The position numbers and the translations under genes are program-made. Of a stretch of 64,000 nucleotides of DNA, positions 46,594-55,828 are shown piece by piece; position 1 is the stretch's first letter; each line of letters opens with the position of its first letter. The notes below the pieces were generated by a model that worked only from the letters and a program-made list of their open reading frames with translations, ran no database searches and was not told the DNA's origin. The DNA is taken from NCBI RefSeq assembly GCF_025567305.1, contig NZ_JAOQJP010000001.1, positions 1-64,000 of the forward strand, read 5' to 3'. Origin of the DNA: Lentihominibacter butyricus. Lineage in GTDB: Bacteria > Bacillota > Clostridia > Peptostreptococcales > Anaerovoracaceae.

Positions 46594-48126
46594 ATGAAAT
46601 ATGATTTGATAATAAAAAATGCAAATATTATTTCTATGAATCCGGAACTCAGTAAGTATAACTGGCTGGCTGTTAAAGAAGGAAAAATAAACGATATAGG
46701 CACGGGTGATTTCAATGGCGAAGCGGACAGGATTTTAGATGCTGATGGTGCAACAGTTCTCCCGGGACTTACAGACTGCCATGTGCATGTTTTAAATGCA
46801 GGCATAAATTTAAACGGGGTGGATCTGCAGAATTGCCGTAATATAAATGAAGTACTGGAGGTATTAAGGGAAAAATGTTCTGGTGAAGAAGGAAATGGCT
46901 GGATATACGGGGTGAATTATGTCCCGCAGAATATAGAAGAAGGCCGCTATCCGGACAGATGGGAACTGGATCAAATATGCAATGGGCATAAAGTGGTTAT
47001 TTTTGCCGCAACTCTTCATGGCTGTGCGACAAATTCTGCAGGAATAGAGATTGCAGACGTGCCGGACGATTACCCTGGAGTTGAGAAAAAAGATGGGGGT
47101 ATAAGTGGAGTGTATTTGTCGGATGAATCTTCTTTTCTTGCAACTGCTAATATTCTGGGATCGCTGACAGATGATGAACTTTGGAAAGTCATAGAGGATT
47201 GTGCGGATTATGCGGCATCAAAAGGAGCAACTACTATACATGGTCTTTTCGGACAGTTCGTAAAAGATGATAGAGATCTTGATCTTATTCTTGAGAGAAG
47301 TGACAGACTTAAGACAGACATGGTTGTGTTCTATCAGACATGGGATGTGCAGAAAGCCATAGATAAGGGACTGCCTAGAGTAGGCGGATGTCTGACTTTA
47401 GATGGAGCGCTTTTTGAATATACAATGGCAAATTTTGAACCTTTTGTTACAGCTCCGGCACTCAGAGGAGTTCTGTATCATACTGATGAAGAAGTATACA
47501 GAGTTATTTCAGAAGCGCATAAAGCCGGAATGCAGTGTACGCTGCATGCAGTAGGAGAGCGTGCGATAGATCAGCTGATATGGACGTATCATAGAGTGAT
47601 AAATGAACAGGGAAAGAAAGATCTGAGGCATAGAATAGAACATTTCTGCCTTCCTACAGATGAGCAGATTAAAATGGCGGCAGATCTGGATCTTATTATT
47701 TCGATGCAGCCGGGCTTTACATACACATGGGACAAAAAAGATGGCGGAGAGTTTGCAATGATTCTCGGACGGGAACGCGCTGACAGATGGGATCCTTTCA
47801 ATAGAATAATAGACGCAGGGATAACTATCTGCGGAGGTTCGGATTGCCCTGTCACAGCAATAGAACCGCTTGTCGATATAGCTGCCTGTGTCAACGGTGA
47901 TAATCCGATAAGGAACATTTCGGTAACAGATGCGCTGAGAATGTATACGACAAATGCAGCTTATGCAGCAGCAGCGGAAGATATCAAAGGAAGTCTTGAA
48001 ATAGGAAAGCTTGCAGATATCGTTGTAATAGACAGAGATCCGTATGATTACCCTGACAGCAGAGAACTTTACGATATGAAAGTTTTATATACGATAAAAA
48101 ATGGTGAAGTGATTTTTGAGGCTTGA
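46594..48126 (+). CDS. YtcJ-like metal-dependent amidohydrolase
   Basis: 510 residues, amidohydrolase family 3 (YtcJ/NfdA type). Metal ligands: HxH in LTDCHVHVLNAG, His in CTLHAVGERA, His in LRHRIEHFCLP and Asp in GGSDCPV. The remaining enzymes of the operon open or hydrolyse cyclic amides, so an amide or imide substrate is likely. AAAGGAG precedes ATG 46594. Followed 97 nt later by hyuA. Confidence 0.87.
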   Translation: MKYDLIIKNANIISMNPELSKYNWLAVKEGKINDIGTGDFNGEADRILDADGATVLPGLTDCHVHVLNAGINLNGVDLQNCRNINEVLEVLREKCSGEEGNGWIYGVNYVPQNIEEGRYPDRWELDQICNGHKVVIFAATLHGCATNSAGIEIADVPDDYPGVEKKDGGISGVYLSDESSFLATANILGSLTDDELWKVIEDCADYAASKGATTIHGLFGQFVKDDRDLDLILERSDRLKTDMVVFYQTWDVQKAIDKGLPRVGGCLTLDGALFEYTMANFEPFVTAPALRGVLYHTDEEVYRVISEAHKAGMQCTLHAVGERAIDQLIWTYHRVINEQGKKDLRHRIEHFCLPTDEQIKMAADLDLIISMQPGFTYTWDKKDGGEFAMILGRERADRWDPFNRIIDAGITICGGSDCPVTAIEPLVDIAACVNGDNPIRNISVTDALRMYTTNAAYAAAAEDIKGSLEIGKLADIVVIDRDPYDYPDSRELYDMKVLYTIKNGEVIFEA

Positions 48127-48223
48127 TTTTATAATTTCAATAATTACTTTCGAAACTTTGATGGATTTATTTTTGCCAATCTGTCGGTGATAGGCTGTTA
48201 TTTGTTAATAAGGAGGATAAGAT

Positions 48224-50272
48224 ATGACATATAAAGTAGGAATAGACATAGGAGGGACCTTTACCGATCTGTTTGCATATGAAACAGAAACAGGCGAATC
48301 TCTTTGCATCAGCACACCATCGACACCGGAGAATTATGCCAATGGTGTTATGGATGTAATAGAGAAAGCCGGAATAAGGCATGAAGATATTACTCTTATC
48401 GTGCATGGAACAACTGTGGCAACCAATGCAATGATAATGAAAGCATATGCAGATACTGCGTTCGTCACTACTGATGGAATGCGGGATCTTGTGGAAATCG
48501 GCAGGTTTCACCGGAAAATTCTGTATGACCCATATCAGAAAAAGCCTGAGCCTATAGTGCCGAGGTGCAATAGGTTTACAGTAAGAGAGAGGATCGATAA
48601 AGACGGGGGTATTCTGATACCTCTTGACGAAAAGCAGGTACGTCAGGTTGCAGAAAAAATCAGAGAAAAAGACATAAAGACCGTATGCGTAGGATATATG
48701 AACTCATATGTGAATAAAGAGCATGAACACAGGACTGCAGAGATCTTAAAAGAGGAACTTCCGGAAACATATATAGTATCATCAGCAGACATACTGCCTG
48801 ATATCGGTGCACTCGGCAGATTTACAACAGGAATAATAAATGCTGCACTTTATCATCTTGTAAGCCGGTATATAGAAAACCTGGAAGATCGTTTAAGGGC
48901 AAAAGGATTTGGTGGAAAACTGCTGCTGGTACAGTCTAACGGAGGAGCGATAACGTCAGAACTTGTAAGAACGAAACCGGAAACACTTCTTATGTCAGGT
49001 CCTGCAGGAGGTGTTGTAGGTGCGCTCTCTATAGCGAAAGTTTCAGGACATGAAGATATCATCACTTTTGATATGGGAGGAACGAGCACAGATATTTCAA
49101 TAATAGAAAATGGTAAACCGTTTATGACTTCAGACTTTGAAGTAGACTGGGACATGCCTGTACCTATACCTCTAATTGAGATAACATCAATCGGAGCCGG
49201 CGGCGGAAGTATAGCATGGGTGGATTCAGGCGGAGTTCTGAAAGTCGGTCCCAAAAGTGCGGGTGCATATCCGGGCCCCGTATGCTACGGGCTTGGCGGG
49301 ACCGAACCAACGGTATGTGATGCAAATCTGGTGCTGGGATATCTGGATGAAGAGGAATTCCTTGCCGGAGATATGCGGCTTGATATCGAAGCGGCAAAAG
49401 CAAGTATAGAGGAGCTGGGAAAAAAGATCGGGCTTGGAATGCTGGAAACTGCGAAAGGGATCCTTGAAATAGTAAACCAGAATATGTCGAATGCTGTAAA
49501 AGAGATAACGATAGGAAAAGGAAGAGATCCGAGAGATTTTGTGCTTTCGGCATTCGGAGGAGCAGGATCGATGCATGCGGCAGCATGTGCGGAAAAAGTC
49601 GGAATTCCTGTGGTTATAGTGCCTCCGGAACCGGGCAATCTTTGTGCATACGGCGATATCAATATGGATCTTCATAACGAAGTGGAGCGTTTTTTCTACA
49701 GCAGTCTGTATAAACTTGACATAAACGATATAAACACGGCATTTGCAGATATGGACGCAGAAGGTACGGCACTGTTGCTTTCACAGGATGTTCCGATCAA
49801 AGAAAAAGTCATAAAGCATATTATTTCCATGAGGTACAAAGGTCAGAGCTACGAACTGGAAATAGAGTGTGAAGCTGATCTCATTACTGAAGAAACAGTA
49901 GAAAAGCTTGAAAAGGATTTTCATGCCGCACACAAGAAAATATACTTTGTAAATGACCCTGGAAGCGAGGTGGAGATCACGAAATTAAGGACAACGGTTA
50001 TAGGCGTTATTGCAGAAGAAATAAATATACAGGATGCATATATATCAGACTCTGATGCTGACATAAAGCTTGTAAAGGCATACTTTGATGATGCTGAAAC
50101 ATCGACGCCTGTATATCAGAGGGATTTTACAGGAAGCGATATCACTATTTGTGGTCCTGCGATAATAAGAGAAAAAAAATCTTCGACGATAATACCGCCG
50201 GGCAAGATATGCAGAGTGGATGAAAGTACCAGGAGCCTGATAATTGAAGCAGAGCAGGAAGGAGGCATATAA
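48224..50272 (+). CDS. hyuA: Hydantoinase/oxoprolinase subunit A (HyuA family)
   Basis: 682-residue ATP-dependent subunit. GIDIGGTFTDLFAYE begins the actin-like ATPase fold; VHGTTVATNAM, MSGPAGGVVGA and ITFDMGGTSTDISII are the phosphate-binding motifs. The family covers N-methylhydantoinase, 5-oxoprolinase and acetone carboxylase. AAGGAGG precedes ATG 48224. It overlaps hyuB by the TAATG junction, so the subunits are translationally coupled. Confidence 0.9.
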   Translation: MTYKVGIDIGGTFTDLFAYETETGESLCISTPSTPENYANGVMDVIEKAGIRHEDITLIVHGTTVATNAMIMKAYADTAFVTTDGMRDLVEIGRFHRKILYDPYQKKPEPIVPRCNRFTVRERIDKDGGILIPLDEKQVRQVAEKIREKDIKTVCVGYMNSYVNKEHEHRTAEILKEELPETYIVSSADILPDIGALGRFTTGIINAALYHLVSRYIENLEDRLRAKGFGGKLLLVQSNGGAITSELVRTKPETLLMSGPAGGVVGALSIAKVSGHEDIITFDMGGTSTDISIIENGKPFMTSDFEVDWDMPVPIPLIEITSIGAGGGSIAWVDSGGVLKVGPKSAGAYPGPVCYGLGGTEPTVCDANLVLGYLDEEEFLAGDMRLDIEAAKASIEELGKKIGLGMLETAKGILEIVNQNMSNAVKEITIGKGRDPRDFVLSAFGGAGSMHAAACAEKVGIPVVIVPPEPGNLCAYGDINMDLHNEVERFFYSSLYKLDINDINTAFADMDAEGTALLLSQDVPIKEKVIKHIISMRYKGQSYELEIECEADLITEETVEKLEKDFHAAHKKIYFVNDPGSEVEITKLRTTVIGVIAEEINIQDAYISDSDADIKLVKAYFDDAETSTPVYQRDFTGSDITICGPAIIREKKSSTIIPPGKICRVDESTRSLIIEAEQEGGI

Positions 50273-51984
50273 TGAAAAGAAAACTGGATCCTATTACATT
50301 CGAAGTAGTGAGAAGCACTTTTGATTATATAACCAAGATGATGTCGCAGACGCTGCAGAAGATCTCTTTTTCACCTATTATGTACGACCAGGTGGATTTC
50401 TCAAATGCGTTGTTTGATGACAAGGCAAATCTGATAGGGCAGACTACAAATGTTCCCGTGCATCTTGCAGCCATGCATCACTGTGTGAATGCTGCAGTAG
50501 AAGCTTTTGAAAACGATTTCAATGAGGGAGATGTGGTCATCCTGAATGATCCATATCGGGGAGGTACTCACAATATGGATGTAACGTTTGTTACACCGCT
50601 GTTCTGGGAGGGGAGACTTATAGCGTATGCCTGCAGCAGAGGGCACTGGCAGGATATGGGAGGAAAAGCAGCATCTTCAGAATCTCCGACAGCAGTTCAT
50701 ATAGCAGAAGAAGGGTTACGTCTTCCGCCTACGAAAATATTTGTAAACAGAGAGCCTGTAACGTGGCTTATAGATATCATAAGAAACAATACACGCGCGC
50801 CGTATTTTATAGACGGGGATATAAGAGCACATATGGGAGCGCTTAATACAGCGGAGAAATATTTTTTCGAGCTTGTGGGAAAATACGGCGAAGAGACAGT
50901 AAGAGCCTGTATGAAAGAAGCTCTTGATTATACGGAACGCAGGACAAGAGCAGCCATTGCCAACCTGCCGAACGGAGTATACACAGCGGATGATTATATA
51001 GATGCTGACGGTGTAAATAACGAAGCTATTTATGTCAAGGCAACTGTGACTATAGAGGATGAAGATATTACTGTCGACCTGACGGGGAGCAGCCCTACGG
51101 TAGATGGTCCTGTGAATTATCCTCTGGCGGGAACATGCTCCGGAGTGTATTTCGGATTGAAGTTTTTCCTTGATCCTGATGCTCCTCCGAACGCAGGTAT
51201 GTACAGACCTATAAATATTGTAGTGCCTGAAAATACAGTATTCAATCCAAGATGGCCTGCACCGGTATATTATGGAAATCTGATAACAAGCGAAAAGGTC
51301 GCAGATTTGATATGGATGTGTCTCGAAGAGGCTATACCGGAAAAGATAGTAGGAATGCCTTATGCGGATTGCAATCCTATATCATGGGGGATCGTAGATG
51401 CTCGTCAGGGTGTTTCAGACACATTTGGAGAACTGCCTCCTGGCGGCTGGGGAGGAACTCCGTTTGGAGATGGTATGAATGCGACATACAGCAGGCATGG
51501 GAATTGCATGGATTTTACTCCCGAACAGATGGAGCTTTTGTATCCGGTGATATGCACAGAAAGAGAATTCAGAACTGATTCTGCAGGGGCAGGAAAATAC
51601 AGAGGAGGACTGGGGCTCAAAGTAAGCTGGAAATTGCTGCAGAATGCTACCATGAATGTAGGCATGGGCAGAAGCAGATTTGGACCTCCGGGTGTATGTG
51701 GAGGCAAGGACGGAAAACCGAGTTCGGTGATACTGAATATGGGCACAGAAAAAGAGAAAGTTATTGGAGGATATACGAAAGATCACCAATATCTGATGAC
51801 GATGTTCGATAATTATCCAATGAAAGCAGGCGACACAGTAACTATGATCACCCAGGGGGGAGGAGGTTACGGAGAACCAAAGGAAAGAGATATAGAGATG
51901 ATAAAAAAGGATCTGGAAAACGAGGTGATATCGGAAGCAGCTGTGAAGGATGATTATGGCTGTGATAAATTAGTAGCTGTATGA
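50272..51984 (+). CDS. hyuB: Hydantoinase/oxoprolinase subunit B (HyuB family)
   Basis: 570 residues. ITFEVVRSTFDYITKMM at the N terminus, VVILNDPYRGGTHNMDVTF, YPLAGTCSGVYFGLKFF, RTDSAGAGKYRGGLG and the Gly-rich end TQGGGGYGEP are the family hallmarks. It would couple ring opening to the ATPase of HyuA. Which ring (hydantoin, N-methylhydantoin, 5-oxoproline or another imide) cannot be told from sequence. Last gene of the LuxR-adjacent operon. Confidence 0.9.
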   Translation: MKRKLDPITFEVVRSTFDYITKMMSQTLQKISFSPIMYDQVDFSNALFDDKANLIGQTTNVPVHLAAMHHCVNAAVEAFENDFNEGDVVILNDPYRGGTHNMDVTFVTPLFWEGRLIAYACSRGHWQDMGGKAASSESPTAVHIAEEGLRLPPTKIFVNREPVTWLIDIIRNNTRAPYFIDGDIRAHMGALNTAEKYFFELVGKYGEETVRACMKEALDYTERRTRAAIANLPNGVYTADDYIDADGVNNEAIYVKATVTIEDEDITVDLTGSSPTVDGPVNYPLAGTCSGVYFGLKFFLDPDAPPNAGMYRPINIVVPENTVFNPRWPAPVYYGNLITSEKVADLIWMCLEEAIPEKIVGMPYADCNPISWGIVDARQGVSDTFGELPPGGWGGTPFGDGMNATYSRHGNCMDFTPEQMELLYPVICTEREFRTDSAGAGKYRGGLGLKVSWKLLQNATMNVGMGRSRFGPPGVCGGKDGKPSSVILNMGTEKEKVIGGYTKDHQYLMTMFDNYPMKAGDTVTMITQGGGGYGEPKERDIEMIKKDLENEVISEAAVKDDYGCDKLVAV

Positions 51985-52012
51985 TCACGTCTTTGACACC
52001 TGATTGACGAAA

Positions 52013-52055
52013 AAGCCTGCTGTCCATTGGTATTACTGGGATAGCAAGCTTTTAC
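52013..52055 (+). terminator. First hairpin after hyuB, probable operon terminator
   Basis: AGCCTGCTGTCC pairs with GGGATAGCAAGCT through a 12-13-nt loop, with a short T run (CTTTTA). Confidence 0.6.
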
Positions 52056-52093
52056 CCGTTCATCGGAGGGTGATTTCTTCAAAGGAAATAATA

Positions 52094-52144
52094 GCCGGAT
52101 AAGATGGCAGGCTGAGACGCCTGCTGCCTGTCCGGCGTTTTTTT
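52094..52144 (+). terminator. Second hairpin with T7 tail
   Basis: Outer GCCGGA / TCCGGC and inner GCAGGC / GCCTGC helices, followed by seven T residues. A good rho-independent terminator whose own transcript is not obvious. Confidence 0.75.
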
Positions 52145-52321
52145 ATTCTGAAATACTGTCTGAGATAGTTACAGATATTCACAGGGCGGGCATGGCAGTT
52201 AAGCAGGACAGCCTTTAATGTGTCAGTTTATTCGGGGCAAGGAAGCAGAGAAACACGACAGAAAATTTGATATTCAGTGAAATCAGAAGGATAGAGGAAA
52301 ATAATTCAAGGAGATAATTCG

Positions 52322-52453
52322 ATGGGCCTGATCGCGTCGGCGGGTGTAAAAGTGGCGAAAAAGGCACTGCATTACAGAGTCAGTGTTTCGTTCGTGATGA
52401 GCATACAGCCGGATGCATTAACATGTTTCAAAACTCCTCATTATGTTGTATAA
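52322..52453 (+). CDS. Candidate 43-residue small protein
   Basis: ATG 52322 has AAGGAGATAATTCG directly upstream, a strong ribosome-binding site at good spacing. The product begins MGLIASAGVKVAKKALHYRV and ends in KTPHYVV. It is moderately basic with a short hydrophobic stretch, and I recognise no family. The stop codon TAA lies within the TATAAT box of the fbp promoter. It may encode a real small protein or be a leader peptide for fbp. Confidence 0.4.
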   Translation: MGLIASAGVKVAKKALHYRVSVSFVMSIQPDALTCFKTPHYVV

Positions 52454-52454
52454 T
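52426..52454 (+). promoter_or_regulatory. fbp promoter
   Basis: TTTCAA (52426-52431), 17-nt spacer, perfect TATAAT (52449-52454). The -35 is weak. Confidence 0.55.
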
Positions 52455-52487
52455 AACAGAGAATGAATTAAATGAGGAGGATGTGTC

Positions 52488-54434
52488 ATGATTGACCAGC
52501 ATTTGCTTAGGCATCTGTCTAAGAAATATCCAAATGTAAAAGCGGCAACGGAGGAGATCGTCAACCTGAATGCGATACTTTCGCTGCCTAAAGGAACAGA
52601 GTATTTTTTAAGTGACCTGCACGGCGAACATGAAGCTTTTATACACATGCTGAAAAGTGCGTCAGGTGTCATAAGGTCCAAGATAGAAGAGATTTTCGGA
52701 CCTGATCTCACACGAGACGAGAGAGATGAACTCGCGGCTCTCATATATAACGCTGAAGCGGAGATAAAGCGAAGAAAAAAGAGCGAGGAAGATTTCGACA
52801 AGTGGTGTAAGATTTCTATTTTCAGACTGGTCATGGTCTGTAAATCCGTTACGAACAAATATACAAGATCAAAGATAAGAAAAAGGCTGCCGAAAGAATA
52901 TGCCTATATACTGGACGAACTGCTGCACACCGCAGACGAAGCCAACAAGGGAAATTATTACGGTCAGATCATAGCGACGATCGTCGACTGCGGCATAGCT
53001 GAGGACTTTATAATAGCATTCACAGATGTCATTAGCTCCCTTGCGGTGGACAGGCTGCATATCATCGGAGATATATGGGACAGAGGTTCGCATCCGGACG
53101 CGATAATGGATTTCCTGATGGAGTATCACGATGTGGATTTTCAGTGGGGAAATCACGATATCGTATGGATGGGCGCAGCTACAGGAAACTGGGCGTGCAT
53201 GACAAATGTTCTCAGGATGAATATCAGTTACAATAATTTCGACATGCTTGAAATCGGCTACGGCATCAACCTGAGACCGCTGGCGTCGATGGCTCAGAAG
53301 ATATACGGAGATGATCCGTGTGAATTCTTCATGCCGAAGAAGCTCGAGGAGAACAAGTTCGACCCGATAGACGATCTGCTCGCTGCGAAGATGAACAAGG
53401 CGATCTCCATCTGCCAGTTCAAGGTGGAGGGGCAGAGGATAATGGCACATCCGGAATACGGCCTGGAAAACCGTCTGCTGCTCGATAAGATCGATTATGA
53501 AAAGGGCACTGTCCAGCTCAGAGACGGGGTTTTCCCTCTCAGAGACACGAACTTCCCTACTATAGATCCGGATGATCCGTACAGGCTTACAGAAGACGAG
53601 GTCAATGTGCTCAACGCGCTCGAGGCGTCTTTTGTCCAGAGTGAAAAGCTGCAGGCTCACATAAAGTTCATGTACAGCCACGGTGCGCTTTACACTATAG
53701 TGAACGGAAACCTGATGTTCCACGGCTGCATACCTATGGATGAAGACGGTAATTTTGAAAACTGTACTGTAAACGGCGTGACGGCATCCGGCAAAGCGTA
53801 TATGGACTTCCTGGATTCGGAGCTCAGAAAGGCTTATTTCAGTCCTGACGAGTCCGGAGAGACAGGCAGGTCCGGAGATCTTATGTGGTATCTGTGGCTC
53901 GGCAAGAAGTCGCCGCTTTTCGGTAAAGATCAGATGACGACTTTTGAAAGATGCTTCGTCGCAGACAAGAAGACGCATAAAGAGCATACGGTGCCGTATT
54001 ACAAACTCATAAACAGAAAAGACATATGTGAAAAGATTCTCATGGAATTCGGTCTCGACCCGAAGAATTCGATAATACTCAACGGACATGTACCTGTTAA
54101 GATCAAAGATGGTGAAAGTCCTGTCAAAGGCGGAGGCAAACTGATAGTCATCGACGGCGGTATGTCAAAAGCTTATCAGAAACAGACCGGTATAGCAGGG
54201 TATACTTTCATATTCAATTCGAGATTCATGGCGCTCGCGGAGCACAAGCCGTACAGTCCTCTTCAGCCGGATGGTACACAGGAGTTCCATTCGCCTGTTA
54301 TCAGAACTGTCAAGACCCTTGAAAAGAGAATGCTCGTAAAGGATACGGACCTCGGCAAGGAGCTCCAGCAGGAGGTAGACGAGCTCAAAGAGCTTGTAAA
54401 GGCCTACAGGACGGGACGTCTGAAAGAGAAGTAA
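52488..54434 (+). CDS. fbp: Fructose-1,6-bisphosphatase, class 3
   Basis: 648-residue gluconeogenic phosphatase of the Firmicutes type. The metallophosphoesterase core shows FLSDLHGEHEAF, IIGDIWDRGSHPD and QWGNHDIVWMG, and the conserved C-terminal NGHVPVKIKDGESPVKGGGK. No class 1 Fbp feature is seen. AATGAGGAGG precedes ATG 52488. Monocistronic as far as visible. Confidence 0.95.
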   Translation: MIDQHLLRHLSKKYPNVKAATEEIVNLNAILSLPKGTEYFLSDLHGEHEAFIHMLKSASGVIRSKIEEIFGPDLTRDERDELAALIYNAEAEIKRRKKSEEDFDKWCKISIFRLVMVCKSVTNKYTRSKIRKRLPKEYAYILDELLHTADEANKGNYYGQIIATIVDCGIAEDFIIAFTDVISSLAVDRLHIIGDIWDRGSHPDAIMDFLMEYHDVDFQWGNHDIVWMGAATGNWACMTNVLRMNISYNNFDMLEIGYGINLRPLASMAQKIYGDDPCEFFMPKKLEENKFDPIDDLLAAKMNKAISICQFKVEGQRIMAHPEYGLENRLLLDKIDYEKGTVQLRDGVFPLRDTNFPTIDPDDPYRLTEDEVNVLNALEASFVQSEKLQAHIKFMYSHGALYTIVNGNLMFHGCIPMDEDGNFENCTVNGVTASGKAYMDFLDSELRKAYFSPDESGETGRSGDLMWYLWLGKKSPLFGKDQMTTFERCFVADKKTHKEHTVPYYKLINRKDICEKILMEFGLDPKNSIILNGHVPVKIKDGESPVKGGGKLIVIDGGMSKAYQKQTGIAGYTFIFNSRFMALAEHKPYSPLQPDGTQEFHSPVIRTVKTLEKRMLVKDTDLGKELQQEVDELKELVKAYRTGRLKEK

Positions 54435-54541
54435 AATAAATAGAATTGTGTGGCATTAATCATAAACTTGTCATAAATGCCGTACAAATACAGGCAAAAT
54501 TTATAATTGAAATAAATATGAATAATTTGCTTAAAAACAAC

Positions 54542-54575
54542 TTGAAATACCCACTAAAAAATGTTTTAATGGGTA
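54542..54575 (+). promoter_or_regulatory. bcd promoter with a palindrome in its spacer
   Basis: TTGAAA (54542-54547), 17-nt spacer, TTTAAT (54565-54570). The spacer and -10 hold a nearly perfect inverted repeat, TACCCACTAAAA / TTTTAATGGGTA with one mismatch, about 54546-54573, a candidate operator. Confidence 0.6.
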
Positions 54576-54594
54576 ATGTAGATTGTTACAAACA

Positions 54595-54644
54595 TAACGA
54601 CTTGCTGTGATAAACACAGCAAGGATATGATTAAAAACGTTATT
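54595..54644 (+). promoter_or_regulatory. Structured 5' leader of bcd
   Basis: Perfect 9-bp hairpin CTTGCTGTG-ATAAA-CACAGCAAG (54601-54623), flanked by ATAACG (54595-54600) and CGTTAT (54639-54644), which can close an outer helix. There is no T tail, so an mRNA-stability or regulatory leader is more likely than a terminator. Confidence 0.6.
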
Positions 54645-54665
54645 AGTAATTAAGGAGGCATGTAC

Positions 54666-55808
54666 ATGAACTTTCAACTAACGAAGGAGCAAGAATTCGT
54701 AAGAAAAATGGTAAGAGAGTTTGCCGTAACAGAGGTTGAACCTTTAGCTGCGGATATCGACAAGGAACACAGATTCCCTGTTGAGACTGTAGAAAAAATG
54801 GCAAAATACGGTCTTTTAGGCGTACCATTCCCAACAGAAGTTGGCGGAGCAGGCGGAGATCACATCTCATATGCGATCACTGTTGAAGAGCTTTCAAGAG
54901 TATGCGCATCAACTGGCGTTATCTGCTCAGCTCACACTTCACTCTGCTGCTGGCCTATCTTCAAGTATGGTAAACCAGAGCAGAAGGCAAAGTATCTCCC
55001 GGATCTTCTTTCAGGAAAGAAACTCGGAGCATTTGGTTTAACTGAGCCAAACGCAGGAACTGACGCATCAGGTCAGCAGACAAGAGCAGAAGACATGGGC
55101 GACTACTGGCTTCTCAACGGAGCTAAGGTGTTCATTACAAACGGCGGATATGCAGAAGTATTCGTAGTTATGGCAATGACTGATAAATCAAAGGGAAATC
55201 ACGGAATCAGCGCATTCATCGTTGAGAAGGGTGACGAAGGTTTCTCAATCGGTAAGACAGAAGACAAGATGGGTATCTGCGCATCTTCAACTACTGAGCT
55301 TATCTTCCAGAACTGCAAGATTCCTAAGGACAGACTTCTTGGCCAGTTAGGAAAAGGCTTCAAAGTTGCAATGTCAACACTGGACGGCGGACGTATCGGT
55401 ATCGCTTCACAGGCTCTTGGTATCGCACAGGGAGCTCTTGATGTAACTGTTGAATACATGAAGGCAAGAAAGCAGTTCGGCAAGAAATTATCACAGATGC
55501 AGGCACTTCAGTTCACAGTAGCTGAGCTGGCAACTGAAATCGAAGCTGCAAGACTTCTCGTATACAAAGCTGCAGACATGAAGGACAAAGGCCTTGCTTA
55601 TGGTCCTAACGCTGCAATGGCTAAGTTATTTGCTGCAGAAACTGCAATGCACGTAACTACTAAGTGCGTACAGCTGCACGGCGGATACGGATATACTAAG
55701 GATTATCCGGTAGAAAGAATGATGAGAGACGCTAAGATCACTGAGATCTATGAAGGTACTTCAGAAGTTCAGAAGATGGTTATCGCCGCATCAGTTCTGG
55801 GTAAATAA
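54666..55808 (+). CDS. bcd: Butyryl-CoA dehydrogenase (acyl-CoA dehydrogenase family)
   Basis: 380-residue flavoprotein converting crotonyl-CoA and butyryl-CoA; with the adjacent EtfBA it would form the electron-bifurcating complex that also reduces ferredoxin. FAD/substrate motifs include FGLTEPNAGTDASGQ, VFITNGGYAEVFVV and the C-terminal LHGGYGYTKDYPVERMMRDA; the catalytic Glu is in IYEGTSEVQ. ATG 54666 has AAGGAGG about 7 nt upstream; ATG 54660 is too close to it. Preference for butyryl-CoA is inferred from context. Confidence 0.9.
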   Translation: MNFQLTKEQEFVRKMVREFAVTEVEPLAADIDKEHRFPVETVEKMAKYGLLGVPFPTEVGGAGGDHISYAITVEELSRVCASTGVICSAHTSLCCWPIFKYGKPEQKAKYLPDLLSGKKLGAFGLTEPNAGTDASGQQTRAEDMGDYWLLNGAKVFITNGGYAEVFVVMAMTDKSKGNHGISAFIVEKGDEGFSIGKTEDKMGICASSTTELIFQNCKIPKDRLLGQLGKGFKVAMSTLDGGRIGIASQALGIAQGALDVTVEYMKARKQFGKKLSQMQALQFTVAELATEIEAARLLVYKAADMKDKGLAYGPNAAMAKLFAAETAMHVTTKCVQLHGGYGYTKDYPVERMMRDAKITEIYEGTSEVQKMVIAASVLGK

Positions 55809-55828
55809 TATATTAGGAGGGAAAAAAC

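Larger units (their letters stand above)
51985..52321. other. Structured non-coding region after hyuB
   Basis: Two hairpins with terminator character (about 52013-52051 and 52094-52144) flank the sequence CCGTTCATCGGAGGGTGATT. The rest is unstructured to the eye and leads to a ribosome-binding site for the 43-codon ORF. No known riboswitch class could be matched by eye. Confidence 0.5.

Noticed and set aside
54601..54624. bcd leader hairpin as a terminator
   Set aside because: The hairpin has no T run; GATATGATT follows. It is better regarded as a leader structure.
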